Of a DNA stretch of 48,350 bases, positions 32,394 through 39,958 are shown in pieces; position 1 is the first letter of the stretch; each line of letters opens with the position of its first letter. Made by a program: the position numbers and the translations under genes. The notes beneath the pieces were generated by a model. The model ran no database searches, was not told the origin of the DNA, and saw only the letters and a list, made by a program, of their open reading frames with translations. The stretch lies in assembly GCA_902494035.1 (NCBI GenBank), contig CABURV010000003.1, forward strand, positions 1 through 48,350, written 5' to 3'. This DNA is from an uncultured Collinsella sp. (GTDB lineage Bacteria > Actinomycetota > Coriobacteriia > Coriobacteriales > Coriobacteriaceae).

Positions 32394-33611
32394 ATGGATA
32401 GCGATGCCAAGCTGAACATCTTGACCGAGGCCCTGGCTGCTGCCGGGGCCTCGGCATTGGCAATCGATGCGCGTGGGGACGTCGCGATCTCGACCATGAA
32501 TGACGCGGCGCTTGAGCGGGATGTGGCGGCTTTTGTAGCTGAGCGCCTCGACCGTATAGGAGACGGCGCGCGTCTGGTTATGGGGCGTGCGGGTGCGCGC
32601 CTGAGCCTGACCGTTCGCCCCACCGACAAAGAGGGCGGGGGGCTTTGGGTCGTCGTGGTCCGCGAGGTGCGCGGTGCCGCGGCGCATGCGGGCATCGAGT
32701 GGCTCAACGCCGACGAAGTTGAGGCCCGCTACGAATCGAGCGCGTACGGCATCGTTGAGGGGGCGGCCTCGGTGGCTGCGCCGGTTGCAGAGAGTTACGC
32801 GCGCGGTGTGCCTCTTATGCTCGAGGGCGAGCTGGGAGCGGGTCAGGTCGAGATCGCCAAGCGCCTCTATCTGGACGGTCCTTTTGCCGATCAGCCCTTT
32901 GTTTCCGTTGCGCTCGATGAGCTCACCGAGCGCGGTTGGCGCCATGTACTCAAAAGCGTCGAATCGCCGCTGTTCCAAACGGGGCTGACACTTTGCATTG
33001 AGGGCTGGAATGCGGTTGGTCCCCAGCGCCTTCGCGAGCTCGTTTCCACGATGGCTGACACCGCGTTGGCGACGCGCTGCCATGTGGTGCTGACGGCGAA
33101 TGACATGCCGGGCGGCAGCGAAAGTGATCAAGCCGCCTTTGTGACCGAGCGCTTCGCCTGTGCGGTGAGCGTGGCGCCGGCAATCGCCGAGCAGGGAGCC
33201 GCGTCGACGAAGGCTGCGCGCTATTTGGAATATCTCGCTGATGCATTTGGGACGGCAGCGCCCACGCTGTCTGCCGCGGCGACGAAGACGCTCGATGCTT
33301 ACCGCTGGCCGCGCAATTATCTGCAGCTCCGCGAGGTCTCGGAACGACTGTATATATTGGTGGGGGCGGGCACGGTGGACCGCGCTGTGGCGGAGGAAGT
33401 GCTCGCCCAAGAGGACGTGATTAAGACCGCAACCTTTGGCGCCCCGACACTCGAAAGCGACCTGTATATCCTGCGACCGCTGGCCGATACCGAGCGAGAT
33501 ATCGCGCATCTGGTTGTAGACCATCTCCACGGCAACCGAACCCGTGCGGCGGAGGTGCTGGGCATAAGCCGTACAACGCTGTGGCGCTTGCTGAAGGACG
33601 ATGACCGTTGA
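32394..33611 (+). CDS. Enhancer-binding-protein-like regulator with degraded ATPase core
   Basis: This 405-residue protein looks like a sigma-54 activator that has lost its motor. Residues 140-160 (LMLEGELGAGQVEIAKRLYL) align with GESGTGKELVAR, but the P-loop Lys is Gln. Walker B is worn (LTLCIEGWNAV), and the sigma-54-contacting GAFTGA loop is absent. VVLTAND corresponds to the ATN sensor strand. The C-terminus is a clear Fis-type helix-turn-helix (GNRTRAAEVLGISRTTLWRLLK). The N-terminal 100 residues may be a small sensor domain. It probably binds DNA as a plain regulator. The start follows a purine-rich stretch (GGACAGGGGCAA); the frame is open further up but without support. Confidence 0.75.
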   Translation: MDSDAKLNILTEALAAAGASALAIDARGDVAISTMNDAALERDVAAFVAERLDRIGDGARLVMGRAGARLSLTVRPTDKEGGGLWVVVVREVRGAAAHAGIEWLNADEVEARYESSAYGIVEGAASVAAPVAESYARGVPLMLEGELGAGQVEIAKRLYLDGPFADQPFVSVALDELTERGWRHVLKSVESPLFQTGLTLCIEGWNAVGPQRLRELVSTMADTALATRCHVVLTANDMPGGSESDQAAFVTERFACAVSVAPAIAEQGAASTKAARYLEYLADAFGTAAPTLSAAATKTLDAYRWPRNYLQLREVSERLYILVGAGTVDRAVAEEVLAQEDVIKTATFGAPTLESDLYILRPLADTERDIAHLVVDHLHGNRTRAAEVLGISRTTLWRLLKDDDR

Positions 33612-33695
33612 GCGAGGCGCCCGTGACCGCGCGCGACGCGTGTGCTACAGTCCAAAGCGTTATTGTTTCGATTTGGTTACGGCGTGCGAGGGCAT

Positions 33696-34271
33696 ATGGC
33701 TGAGACTTCAAAACCGAGCCGCAGAAGGCGGAGTGCCGCGCCGGTCAACCGACGCACGACATCGGTGACGTGGGGTAAACACGCCTCGGGGTTTGATGGC
33801 TCGTTCAAGCGCACTAAATACGGCTATCCTTCGGCAAGCGCCCGCTTGGCAATGCAGGCAGAGTCCTCACTGTGGGGCCGCAAACGCGTGGTGGGCTCAA
33901 AGCTCAAGCACGACGGAACGCTCGGTTATATTAGCCGCGGGGCGGCTCGCCGCAGCGGACTCAATCCGGCTGGTTGGCACCGTTATGTTCCGATCGTGGC
34001 CGTCGTTGCAGTGATCGTCATCGCACTCGCTGCGCTTGGCTACGCCGGCGGTGGCGCCAACTTGGACGCAGTGTTTAAATCGCCCGAGCTCGCGCATGCA
34101 GGCACAGAAGTTGTCGAGGGCGCGCAGACCCAGACAGGCGTCGCGCCCCAGCGCGGCATCGTCGCGGCGGCCTCCACCATCGCCGATGCGCAAAAGGACG
34201 AGGACGAACAAGGCGACGGTGCCGAAACGACTCACACGAACGAAACGACGACAACGGCGACGTCAATATAA
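33696..34271 (+). CDS. Hypothetical protein with one membrane helix
   Basis: I do not recognise this 191-residue protein. The first about 100 residues are strongly basic (SRRRRSAAPVNRR and similar), with SLWGRKRVVGSKLKHDGTLGYISRGAARRSGLNPAGWHRY before one membrane helix (about VPIVAVVAVIVIALAALGYAGGG, residues 105-127). The C-terminal part is polar, Thr/Ala/Glu-rich and ends in a Thr run, probably outside the cell. GCGAGGG precedes the chosen ATG; an in-frame upstream ATG at 33642 is less likely. It follows the EBP-like gene by 84 bases, so the two may be co-transcribed. Confidence 0.7.
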   Translation: MAETSKPSRRRRSAAPVNRRTTSVTWGKHASGFDGSFKRTKYGYPSASARLAMQAESSLWGRKRVVGSKLKHDGTLGYISRGAARRSGLNPAGWHRYVPIVAVVAVIVIALAALGYAGGGANLDAVFKSPELAHAGTEVVEGAQTQTGVAPQRGIVAAASTIADAQKDEDEQGDGAETTHTNETTTTATSI

Positions 34272-34280
34272 GTTGCGAGT

Positions 34281-34317
34281 GGGGTAGCTAAAATAGCCCC
34301 GTCCAAAATTAGCCACC
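34281..34317. repeat. GGGGTAGCTAA hairpin and half-copy of the AGCCCCGTCC element
   Basis: GGGGTAGCTAA and TTAGCCACCCC form an 11-bp hairpin with one weak pair between two convergent genes, so it may terminate both. AGCCCCGTCCAAAATTAGCCACC (34295-34317) nearly repeats the right arm of the palindrome that ends at 46751, which ties it to that repeat family. Confidence 0.6.
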
Positions 34318-34335
34318 CCCGCTGACGCTCCTGGG

Positions 34336-34857
34336 TTACCTTACGTAGATGATGTTGTCGCGGCGCGGCTTTGCCTCGGGTAGCGTGTCCTCGGCGTAGC
34401 CCAGAATGCAGTGACCGACACCGCGCAGGCTGCCGTCGGCGGGCAGACCCCAACCGGCCAGTAGCTCCAGGCCCTCGGGCGAATCGAAAACCTCGCGGGC
34501 GCGATGAATCCAGCACGAATCAACGCCCAGCGCATAGGCAGCGTTGAGCAGGTTGCCCATGGCGAGCGAGCCGTCTTCCAGATGTGTGGGCACGCTGCGG
34601 TCAACCAGCACCACCACAACGGTCTTGGCACCATAGAAGGGGTCGCTGTTGCTGCCCATGACCTGGGCGTTGAGCTGTGAGAGGCGCTCGACGGTTGCGG
34701 GGTCGGTGACGGCGACAAACGTCACCGGCTGGCGCCCCATGCCGCTCGGTGCATATTGGCCGGCTTCGATAATACGTGCAAGCTTTTCGGCCTCGACGGG
34801 ACGATCGCTGTAGTTGCGGCAGCTGCGGCGGTGAATGAGTGCTTCGATAGTCTCCAT
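34336..34857 (-). CDS. Nitroreductase family flavoprotein
   Basis: A 173-residue small oxidoreductase of the NAD(P)H-FMN nitroreductase fold. The FMN phosphate-binding HRRSCRNY is near residues 9-16 (after IEALI), and QYAPSGMGRQPVTFVAV (about 34-50) and GNLLNAAYALGVDSCWI (about 100-116) are family blocks. Such enzymes reduce quinones, nitro compounds or flavins, and the natural substrate is not predictable. The chosen ATG follows AAGGAGA; the frame extends 32 codons upstream but without a ribosome site. It is divergent from the small unknown gene at 35152. Confidence 0.9.
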   Translation of the reverse strand: METIEALIHRRSCRNYSDRPVEAEKLARIIEAGQYAPSGMGRQPVTFVAVTDPATVERLSQLNAQVMGSNSDPFYGAKTVVVVLVDRSVPTHLEDGSLAMGNLLNAAYALGVDSCWIHRAREVFDSPEGLELLAGWGLPADGSLRGVGHCILGYAEDTLPEAKPRRDNIIYVR

Positions 34858-35151
34858 GGTGTCTCCTTGCGGTGGCGTTGCAGATGCCCCGTTCATACCC
34901 GCCGGGCTCAAACGATAGACGGTCAATTGCCCGGCCAAAAGGATAGATTCCAATTGGGAAAGTAGGTTTGCATAAAAGTACCTTCAGAATGTGACAAACA
35001 AATGGGATGGTTAAACGTTTTATCCCGTCTACCCTGCGGTTTTTTACCACTTGCCTAAATGACGAACGCATAACCTCTGATAAAGGTTTTACTAAAGGAG
35101 TACCAACGTTTATCAATGCGCCGTGGTGGCGCCGGGCCAGGAGGTAACATC
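34858..35151. promoter_or_regulatory. Divergent promoter region, nitroreductase / small unknown gene
   Basis: The roughly 290-base gap is AT-rich in its middle. GGTTAAACG near 35009 and ACGCATAACC near 35067 echo the candidate LacI-type sites at 18025-18053, but the two are about 50 bases apart here, so this may be chance. AACGTT/AAACGTTT-like words recur. No gene is seen. Confidence 0.3.
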
Positions 35152-35442
35152 ATGTTCCAGGCTGGAGATGTCGTCGAGACCGATTTCGAAGGATTTCTGA
35201 AGCTGCTGCGTTCCAAGACGCGCGCTTTCGTGTCGATCAACGACCACGAGTACTACATCACGCACACCGATGGCTATTGGCGTGTTCAGGATTGCGAGGC
35301 CCTCAACGACAAGGGCCACTTTACTGACTGCTCTGAGTTGGTCAACACGGTCTGCGAGGTCGTCGAGCTGCCGTGGATTGCCGGCAAGAGCCTGCATGAC
35401 AGCTTCTCGGGCGCTACGGTCTATGAGGCCGTCGCTGCGTAA
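35152..35442 (+). CDS. Small uncharacterised cytoplasmic protein
   Basis: A 96-residue acidic protein I do not recognise. It starts MFQAGDVVETDFEGFLKLLRSK and contains VSINDHEYYITHTDGYWRVQD and two cysteines within the middle (DCEALND, TDCSELVNTVCEV). There is no signal peptide or membrane helix. AGGAGGT at an ideal distance from the ATG and a strong terminator after the stop show it is a real, probably well-expressed single gene. Confidence 0.75.
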   Translation: MFQAGDVVETDFEGFLKLLRSKTRAFVSINDHEYYITHTDGYWRVQDCEALNDKGHFTDCSELVNTVCEVVELPWIAGKSLHDSFSGATVYEAVAA

Positions 35443-35468
35443 CAGCCAACAATCGATATTCTCTCGCA

Positions 35469-35505
35469 ACCGCCGGCGCCGCCCCCGCGCCGGCGGTCTT
35501 TTTTG
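35469..35505 (+). terminator. Terminator of the small unknown gene
   Basis: ACCGCCGGCG and CGCCGGCGGT form a 10-bp GC-rich stem with a nine-base C-rich loop, then CTTTTTTG. Confidence 0.93.
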
Positions 35506-35546
35506 TCGATATGCTTATGTAGGGACGACCATAAACAACGAGCTTA

Positions 35547-35605
35547 TTGACGATAGTCAAAACTCGGACTAATGTAGAGATATAAATTGGTCAAAACTCG
35601 GACTA
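35547..35605 (+). promoter_or_regulatory. Promoter with duplicated operator for the MarR/ABC operon
   Basis: TTGACG (35547-35552) and TAATGT (35570-35575) are 17 bases apart. TAGTCAAAACTCGGACTA (35554-35571), with TAGTC/GACTA ends, exactly fills the space between the boxes. GTCAAAACTCGGACTA recurs at 35590-35605, just past the expected start site. The two identical sites, 36 bases apart (about three and a half helix turns), fit repression by the MarR protein encoded next. Confidence 0.7.
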
Positions 35606-35609
35606 TCGA

Positions 35610-36122
35610 ATGGTGGGAGAGATGAATAGTGCAGTTAGCCTGGCCGATTTCGACCGGATGCTCAACGGGCTTGACCGTGTCTATTCGGAGTTCGCGCGCG
35701 CCTGCGGTCTTTCGGACTGCGCCTACTGGATGCTCGTCGACACGAGTGCGGCGGGCGGAAGCGTTGCCGTGGGTCGGCTGACGAGTGAATGGTTCTACAG
35801 CAAACAGACCATCAATTCGGCGATTAAGACGCTTAGGGCGCGAGGGCTTGCGACGTTGGAGTTTGCCGAGGGCAGTCGTAAGAACAAGGTTGTGCGACTG
35901 ACCGAAGAAGGCGTGCGGTTTGCCAAGCGCTACGCGTTGCCGGCGCAAAAAGCCGAGCAACAGGCATTCGAGGCGCTCGAGCTGTGGGAGCAGCGCGAGA
36001 TTATGCGCTTGGTCGGTAAGTTCTCCCATGTTCTTAACGAAGAGTGCGAGGCATTTAAACGGCAAGTGGCCGCCGAGAACGAGGCTGACGATAAGGGCGA
36101 GGGGGACACATGCGACTCTTAA
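35610..36122 (+). CDS. MarR family transcriptional regulator
   Basis: A 170-residue winged-helix regulator. The DNA-binding region is VGRLTSEWFYSKQTINSAIKTLRARGLATLEFAEGSRKNKVVRLTEEG (about 52-99), with the beta wing at the end and dimerising helices at both termini. It lies directly before two ABC exporter genes, and its end overlaps the first by 13 bases, so it most likely represses the transporter and itself. The start is uncertain: ATG 35610 has no ribosome site, and ATG 35622 has GGGAG too close. The second operator touches the start region. Confidence 0.9.
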   Translation: MVGEMNSAVSLADFDRMLNGLDRVYSEFARACGLSDCAYWMLVDTSAAGGSVAVGRLTSEWFYSKQTINSAIKTLRARGLATLEFAEGSRKNKVVRLTEEGVRFAKRYALPAQKAEQQAFEALELWEQREIMRLVGKFSHVLNEECEAFKRQVAAENEADDKGEGDTCDS

Positions 36123-37846
36123 TGAGGTTTATGAGGCCGTACCGCGGTCTGATTGCGGTGACGCTGTTTGCGGTGCTGATAGATAACGTCGGTACGCTGT
36201 TGGTTCCCACGATGCTGGCGAACATGGTCAACACCGGTATTACCACGGGCGATGTCGACTATATTTTACGCAACGGCCTGTATATGCTTATCGCGACCGG
36301 CATGGCCAGCGGCGGCACGGTGTTGGGCTGCTATCTTTCGGCGCGCCTGGCCGCCAACGTAGCCTGCGATATCCGCAATGCCGTGTACGACAAGTCGCTC
36401 GAACTCGCGGCCAGCGACTTTGAGCGCTTTGGCACGGGTTCGATGATCACGCGCTCGCTCAACGACATCAACGTGATTCAGCAAGCGATCCTGCAGACGA
36501 TTCAGTTGGTGCTGCCGGTGCCGTTCTTGGCCGTGGCAGGCATCATTTTTGCTTGGTTCATCGATCCCGCCATGGGCACGCTGCTGGGCGTGGTGGTTGC
36601 GATCGTGCTGGTGGCGGCGGTCTTTACGGTGGCTAACGCCGCGCCGATTTTTATGCGCCTGCAGAGCTTTATCGACCGCATGAACGTGGTGCTGCGCGAG
36701 AACATCGTGGGCGTGCGCGTCATCCGCGCATTTAACAAGGAGCGCCACGAGGAGCAGCGCCTGGACGAGGTGTTTAGCGATTACGCGGACAACGCCATCA
36801 AGGTCAACCACCTGTTTGTGGGTCTCGACAGTTCCAGCTTCTTTTTGATGAACATCGCCGAGGTGGCGGTGCTGTGGGTGGGCGGCAACCGCGTGGGCGT
36901 CCACGCCATGCAAATCGGTAGCATCTCGGCCGTGCTGGAGTACGCGATCCTGATCCTGTTCTTTGTGATGATGGCGCAGATGGTGATTCTGACGCTCCCG
37001 CGCGCCGCCGCATGCCTGAACCGTGCACAGCAGGTGCTCGAAATCAAGCCGAGCATTGTAGACGGCAAGGCTACGCTGGGCGACGGGGCGCCTGAGTCCG
37101 CAGATGGGGCCGACGTGGTGGCTGTGTTCGACCACATGTCGTTCCGTTTTGACGATGCCGACGAGGACACCCTGTGCAACCTGAGTTTTACCTGCCGCCG
37201 CGGACAGACGACCGCGATCGTGGGCTCAACGGGCTCGGGCAAGTCAACGGTGGCCAAGCTCTTGTTGCGTTTCCACGATGCCACGAAGGGCACCATTCGC
37301 CTGAACGGCGTCGATCTGCGCGACCTTTCGCAAGGTGAGATTCGCGGGCATATCGCTTACGTGCCGCAGAAGGCGTGGCTGTTCTCGGGTACGGTGGCGA
37401 GCAACCTGCGCTTTGGTAACGAGGGTGCGACCGAGGCTGACATGCTCCATGCGCTGGAGGTTGCCCAGAGCACCTTTGTGCTCGACCGGCCCCAGGGGCT
37501 CGATACGCCGGTGGCCCAGGGCGGCACGAACTTCTCGGGTGGTCAGCGCCAGCGCCTGGCGATTGCCCGCGCACTCATGAAGCATGCCGATCTGTATATC
37601 TTCGACGACAGTTTTTCGGCTCTGGACTTTAAGACCGATGCGGCACTGCGCCATGCGCTGCAGGACGAGACGCGCGATGCCGCGGTGCTCATCATCGCCC
37701 AGCGCATCTCGACTATTTTGCATGCCGACCAGATCGTGGTGCTCAAGGATGGCGAGGTCGTGGGCTTGGGCGCGCACGACGAGTTGATGGAAACCTGCGA
37801 GGTATACCGCGCCATCGCGGAATCACAGATGAAGGGAGGTGAGTAG
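36110..37846 (+). CDS. Heterodimeric ABC exporter subunit 1 (degenerate Walker B)
   Basis: This 578-residue exporter half has six membrane helices (about 1-300) and a C-terminal ATPase. Walker A is GSTGSGKST, the Q-loop is YVPQKAWLFSGTV, the ABC signature is FSGGQRQR (intact) and Walker B is LYIFDDSFSALD, with the catalytic Glu replaced by Asp. The H-loop is IIAQRIS, with Gln where His is usual, so its own ATP site should be non-hydrolytic. That pattern is typical of one half of heterodimeric multidrug exporters such as TM287/288 or BmrCD. The start overlaps the MarR gene, and the stop overlaps the ribosome site of the second subunit. Confidence 0.92.
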   Translation: MRLLMRFMRPYRGLIAVTLFAVLIDNVGTLLVPTMLANMVNTGITTGDVDYILRNGLYMLIATGMASGGTVLGCYLSARLAANVACDIRNAVYDKSLELAASDFERFGTGSMITRSLNDINVIQQAILQTIQLVLPVPFLAVAGIIFAWFIDPAMGTLLGVVVAIVLVAAVFTVANAAPIFMRLQSFIDRMNVVLRENIVGVRVIRAFNKERHEEQRLDEVFSDYADNAIKVNHLFVGLDSSSFFLMNIAEVAVLWVGGNRVGVHAMQIGSISAVLEYAILILFFVMMAQMVILTLPRAAACLNRAQQVLEIKPSIVDGKATLGDGAPESADGADVVAVFDHMSFRFDDADEDTLCNLSFTCRRGQTTAIVGSTGSGKSTVAKLLLRFHDATKGTIRLNGVDLRDLSQGEIRGHIAYVPQKAWLFSGTVASNLRFGNEGATEADMLHALEVAQSTFVLDRPQGLDTPVAQGGTNFSGGQRQRLAIARALMKHADLYIFDDSFSALDFKTDAALRHALQDETRDAAVLIIAQRISTILHADQIVVLKDGEVVGLGAHDELMETCEVYRAIAESQMKGGE

Positions 37847-37847
37847 C

Positions 37848-39848
37848 ATGACCGAGGAGCTCAAAAAACAGGGCATCGTCGATGATGCCGCGGTTGAGGA
37901 GACAGTTGAGGAGACGGGCGCCATGCCCGGCCTGGACGAAGCCGCCAAGGCGGCGGAGCGCGAGGCTCGCCGCCAGGCGCTCTACGAGGAAAACGAGCGC
38001 GCCGAGGACGAGCGCGCCCGCGCCGAGGCGGAGCGCATGCGCGACGTTGACGACGAGGACGAGGACGAGACGCCCCGCGACACCTGGGCGACGGTGCGCC
38101 GCCTGTGGAGTGAGGCTGCCGGCGACCATTGGCGCTTCTATATCGTGTTCGCGAGCATTGTGTTCTATGTCATCTTTAACACCGCCGCGCCGGCATATAG
38201 CGCCCGCGTGATCGATGAGCTGTGGGGCCACATTCAGGTGGCGTTTGCCAACGACACCACTTTCAGCATCACCTGGGAGAACTGCGGCAAGACCATTTTC
38301 GTCTACTTTATGATCTGGACTGCCGCTGCCTCGTTCTATGCGCTCCAGAGCTTTTTGATGTCGAGCGTCGCTGAGCGTCTCAATCTGCGCCTGCGCAACC
38401 GCATCGCGCAAAAGCTCAACCGTCTGCCGCTCGCCTATTTTGACGCGCATCGTCCCGGCGAGGTCGTCAGCCGCGCGACCAACGACCTGGACAAGATGTC
38501 CGAGAGCATGCAGCGCGGATTGCTGCAGCTGCTCGTGTCGATCGGCACGGTTGTTGGTGCTGTGAGCGTGATGTTCGTGTTCAGCGTGCAGCTTACGCTC
38601 GTCTTTCTGTTCTTTACGGCACTGTCGCTGCTGGTGACGAAGGTCGTCTCGCGCCGCACACACGATGTGACGGGCGAGCGCCAGGAGTGGGTGTCCAAGA
38701 TTACGAGTGCGGTCGAGGAAGGCTATTCGGGCCGTCTGGTGATTCGCGCGTTTAACCGCGAACGCCAAAGTTCTGCCGAGGTGCACCAGGCCTCGGGCGA
38801 GCTGGCACGCGTGAGTGCCAAGGCCGACTTTATGATCAATGCCGTCGGCCCTGCGGTGCGCTTTATCGGCCGTTTGGCGCAGATCGTGATCGCGCTGGTG
38901 GGCTGCAGCATGCTGGTTGCCGGTCACATGACCGTCGGCGTGTTCCAGGCGTTCTTCCAGTTTATCTACGAGGCGTCCGAACCCATGACGCAGCTGTCGT
39001 TTACCTTCAACTCGCTGCAGAGCGCGTTGGCGAGTGCGGAGCGCGTGTTCGACCTGCTCGATGAGCCCGAGATGGAGGCCGATCCGCTGCCGGACGAGGC
39101 CGCCAAGCTGCCGGGTCGCGTTGAGGGTCGCGTCTCCTTTGAGCACGTGCGCTTTGGTTATTCGCCCGACAAGCCGCTTATGCACGACGTGTCGTTTACC
39201 GCCGAGCCGGGCCAGAAGATTGCCGTGGTGGGAACCACGGGCGCGGGCAAGACGACGCTCATCAACCTGCTCATGCGCTTCTACGAGATTGACGGCGGGC
39301 GTATTACGCTCGACGGCGTGGATACGAGCCGCATGGACCGCGGCGAGCTACGGCAGCAGTTTGGCATGGTGCTGCAGGACGCCTGGCTGTTCGATGGCAC
39401 GATTGCCGAAAACATCGCCTACGGCTGTCCCGAGGCGACGCGTGAGGAGATCGTGGCGGCTGCGCGCGCCGCGCAGGTCGACTTCTTTGTGCGCACCATG
39501 CCGCAGGGCTACGACACGCGCGTGGCCAACGATGCCGAAAGCATCAGCCAGGGCCAGCGTCAGCTGCTGACCATCGCACGCGTGCTGCTCAATAACCCGG
39601 CGATTCTCATCCTGGACGAGGCGACCTCAAGCGTGGATACGCGTACCGAGCTTGCCATCGGTCGTGCCATGGACGCGCTCATGCGCGGGCGCACGAGCTT
39701 TGTGATCGCGCACCGCCTGTCGACGATCGTGGACGCCGACCTGATCTTGGTCATGGATCACGGCAACATTATCGAGCAGGGCACGCATAAGGAGCTGCTG
39801 GCTGCCGAGGGTGCCTACGCCGACCTCTATCTGAGCCAGTTCGCATAA
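37848..39848 (+). CDS. Heterodimeric ABC exporter subunit 2 (catalytic Walker B)
   Basis: The 666-residue partner of the preceding subunit. It has an unusual charged N-terminal extension of about 80 residues (Glu/Arg/Ala-rich, ending DVDDEDEDETPRDTW), likely a coiled coil or disordered. Six membrane helices and an ATPase follow. Walker A is GTTGAGKTT, Walker B is ILILDEATSSVD with the catalytic Glu, and the H-loop is IAHRLST. Its signature is degenerate (ISQGQRQ for LSGGQ). Paired with subunit 1, the dimer has one complete and one dead ATP site. GGGAGG precedes the ATG. The substrate is unknown; drugs, lipids or peptides are all possible. Confidence 0.92.
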   Translation: MTEELKKQGIVDDAAVEETVEETGAMPGLDEAAKAAEREARRQALYEENERAEDERARAEAERMRDVDDEDEDETPRDTWATVRRLWSEAAGDHWRFYIVFASIVFYVIFNTAAPAYSARVIDELWGHIQVAFANDTTFSITWENCGKTIFVYFMIWTAAASFYALQSFLMSSVAERLNLRLRNRIAQKLNRLPLAYFDAHRPGEVVSRATNDLDKMSESMQRGLLQLLVSIGTVVGAVSVMFVFSVQLTLVFLFFTALSLLVTKVVSRRTHDVTGERQEWVSKITSAVEEGYSGRLVIRAFNRERQSSAEVHQASGELARVSAKADFMINAVGPAVRFIGRLAQIVIALVGCSMLVAGHMTVGVFQAFFQFIYEASEPMTQLSFTFNSLQSALASAERVFDLLDEPEMEADPLPDEAAKLPGRVEGRVSFEHVRFGYSPDKPLMHDVSFTAEPGQKIAVVGTTGAGKTTLINLLMRFYEIDGGRITLDGVDTSRMDRGELRQQFGMVLQDAWLFDGTIAENIAYGCPEATREEIVAAARAAQVDFFVRTMPQGYDTRVANDAESISQGQRQLLTIARVLLNNPAILILDEATSSVDTRTELAIGRAMDALMRGRTSFVIAHRLSTIVDADLILVMDHGNIIEQGTHKELLAAEGAYADLYLSQFA

Positions 39849-39849
39849 T

Positions 39850-39878
39850 GTGACAAAGGGACAGTCTCTTTGCCACAT
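39850..39878. repeat. GACAAAGGGACAG palindrome, copy 3
   Basis: TGTGACAAAGGGA and TCTCTTTGCCACA form an imperfect hairpin two bases after the exporter stop. It is a variant of the unit at 21166, and the two families share the GACAAAGGG-CAGTC core. Confidence 0.7.
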
Positions 39879-39886
39879 CACAAATA

Positions 39887-39926
39887 AGGCGCGCCGGGGA
39901 TGAATTCCCTGGCGCGCCTTTGCGTT
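39887..39926. terminator. Terminator between ABC exporter and cysE
   Basis: AAGGCGCGCC and GGCGCGCCTT, with inner GGG/CCC, form a strong hairpin followed by TTGCGTT. It lies between convergent genes. Confidence 0.88.
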
Positions 39927-39958
39927 GATGCCGATGTCGTTTTGTGCCGCTTGCGTTC

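Noticed and set aside
37743..39185. 480-codon minus-strand frame opposite the second ABC exporter subunit
   Set aside because: Antisense of a clear exporter gene, with His/Arg-rich translation and no start signals.
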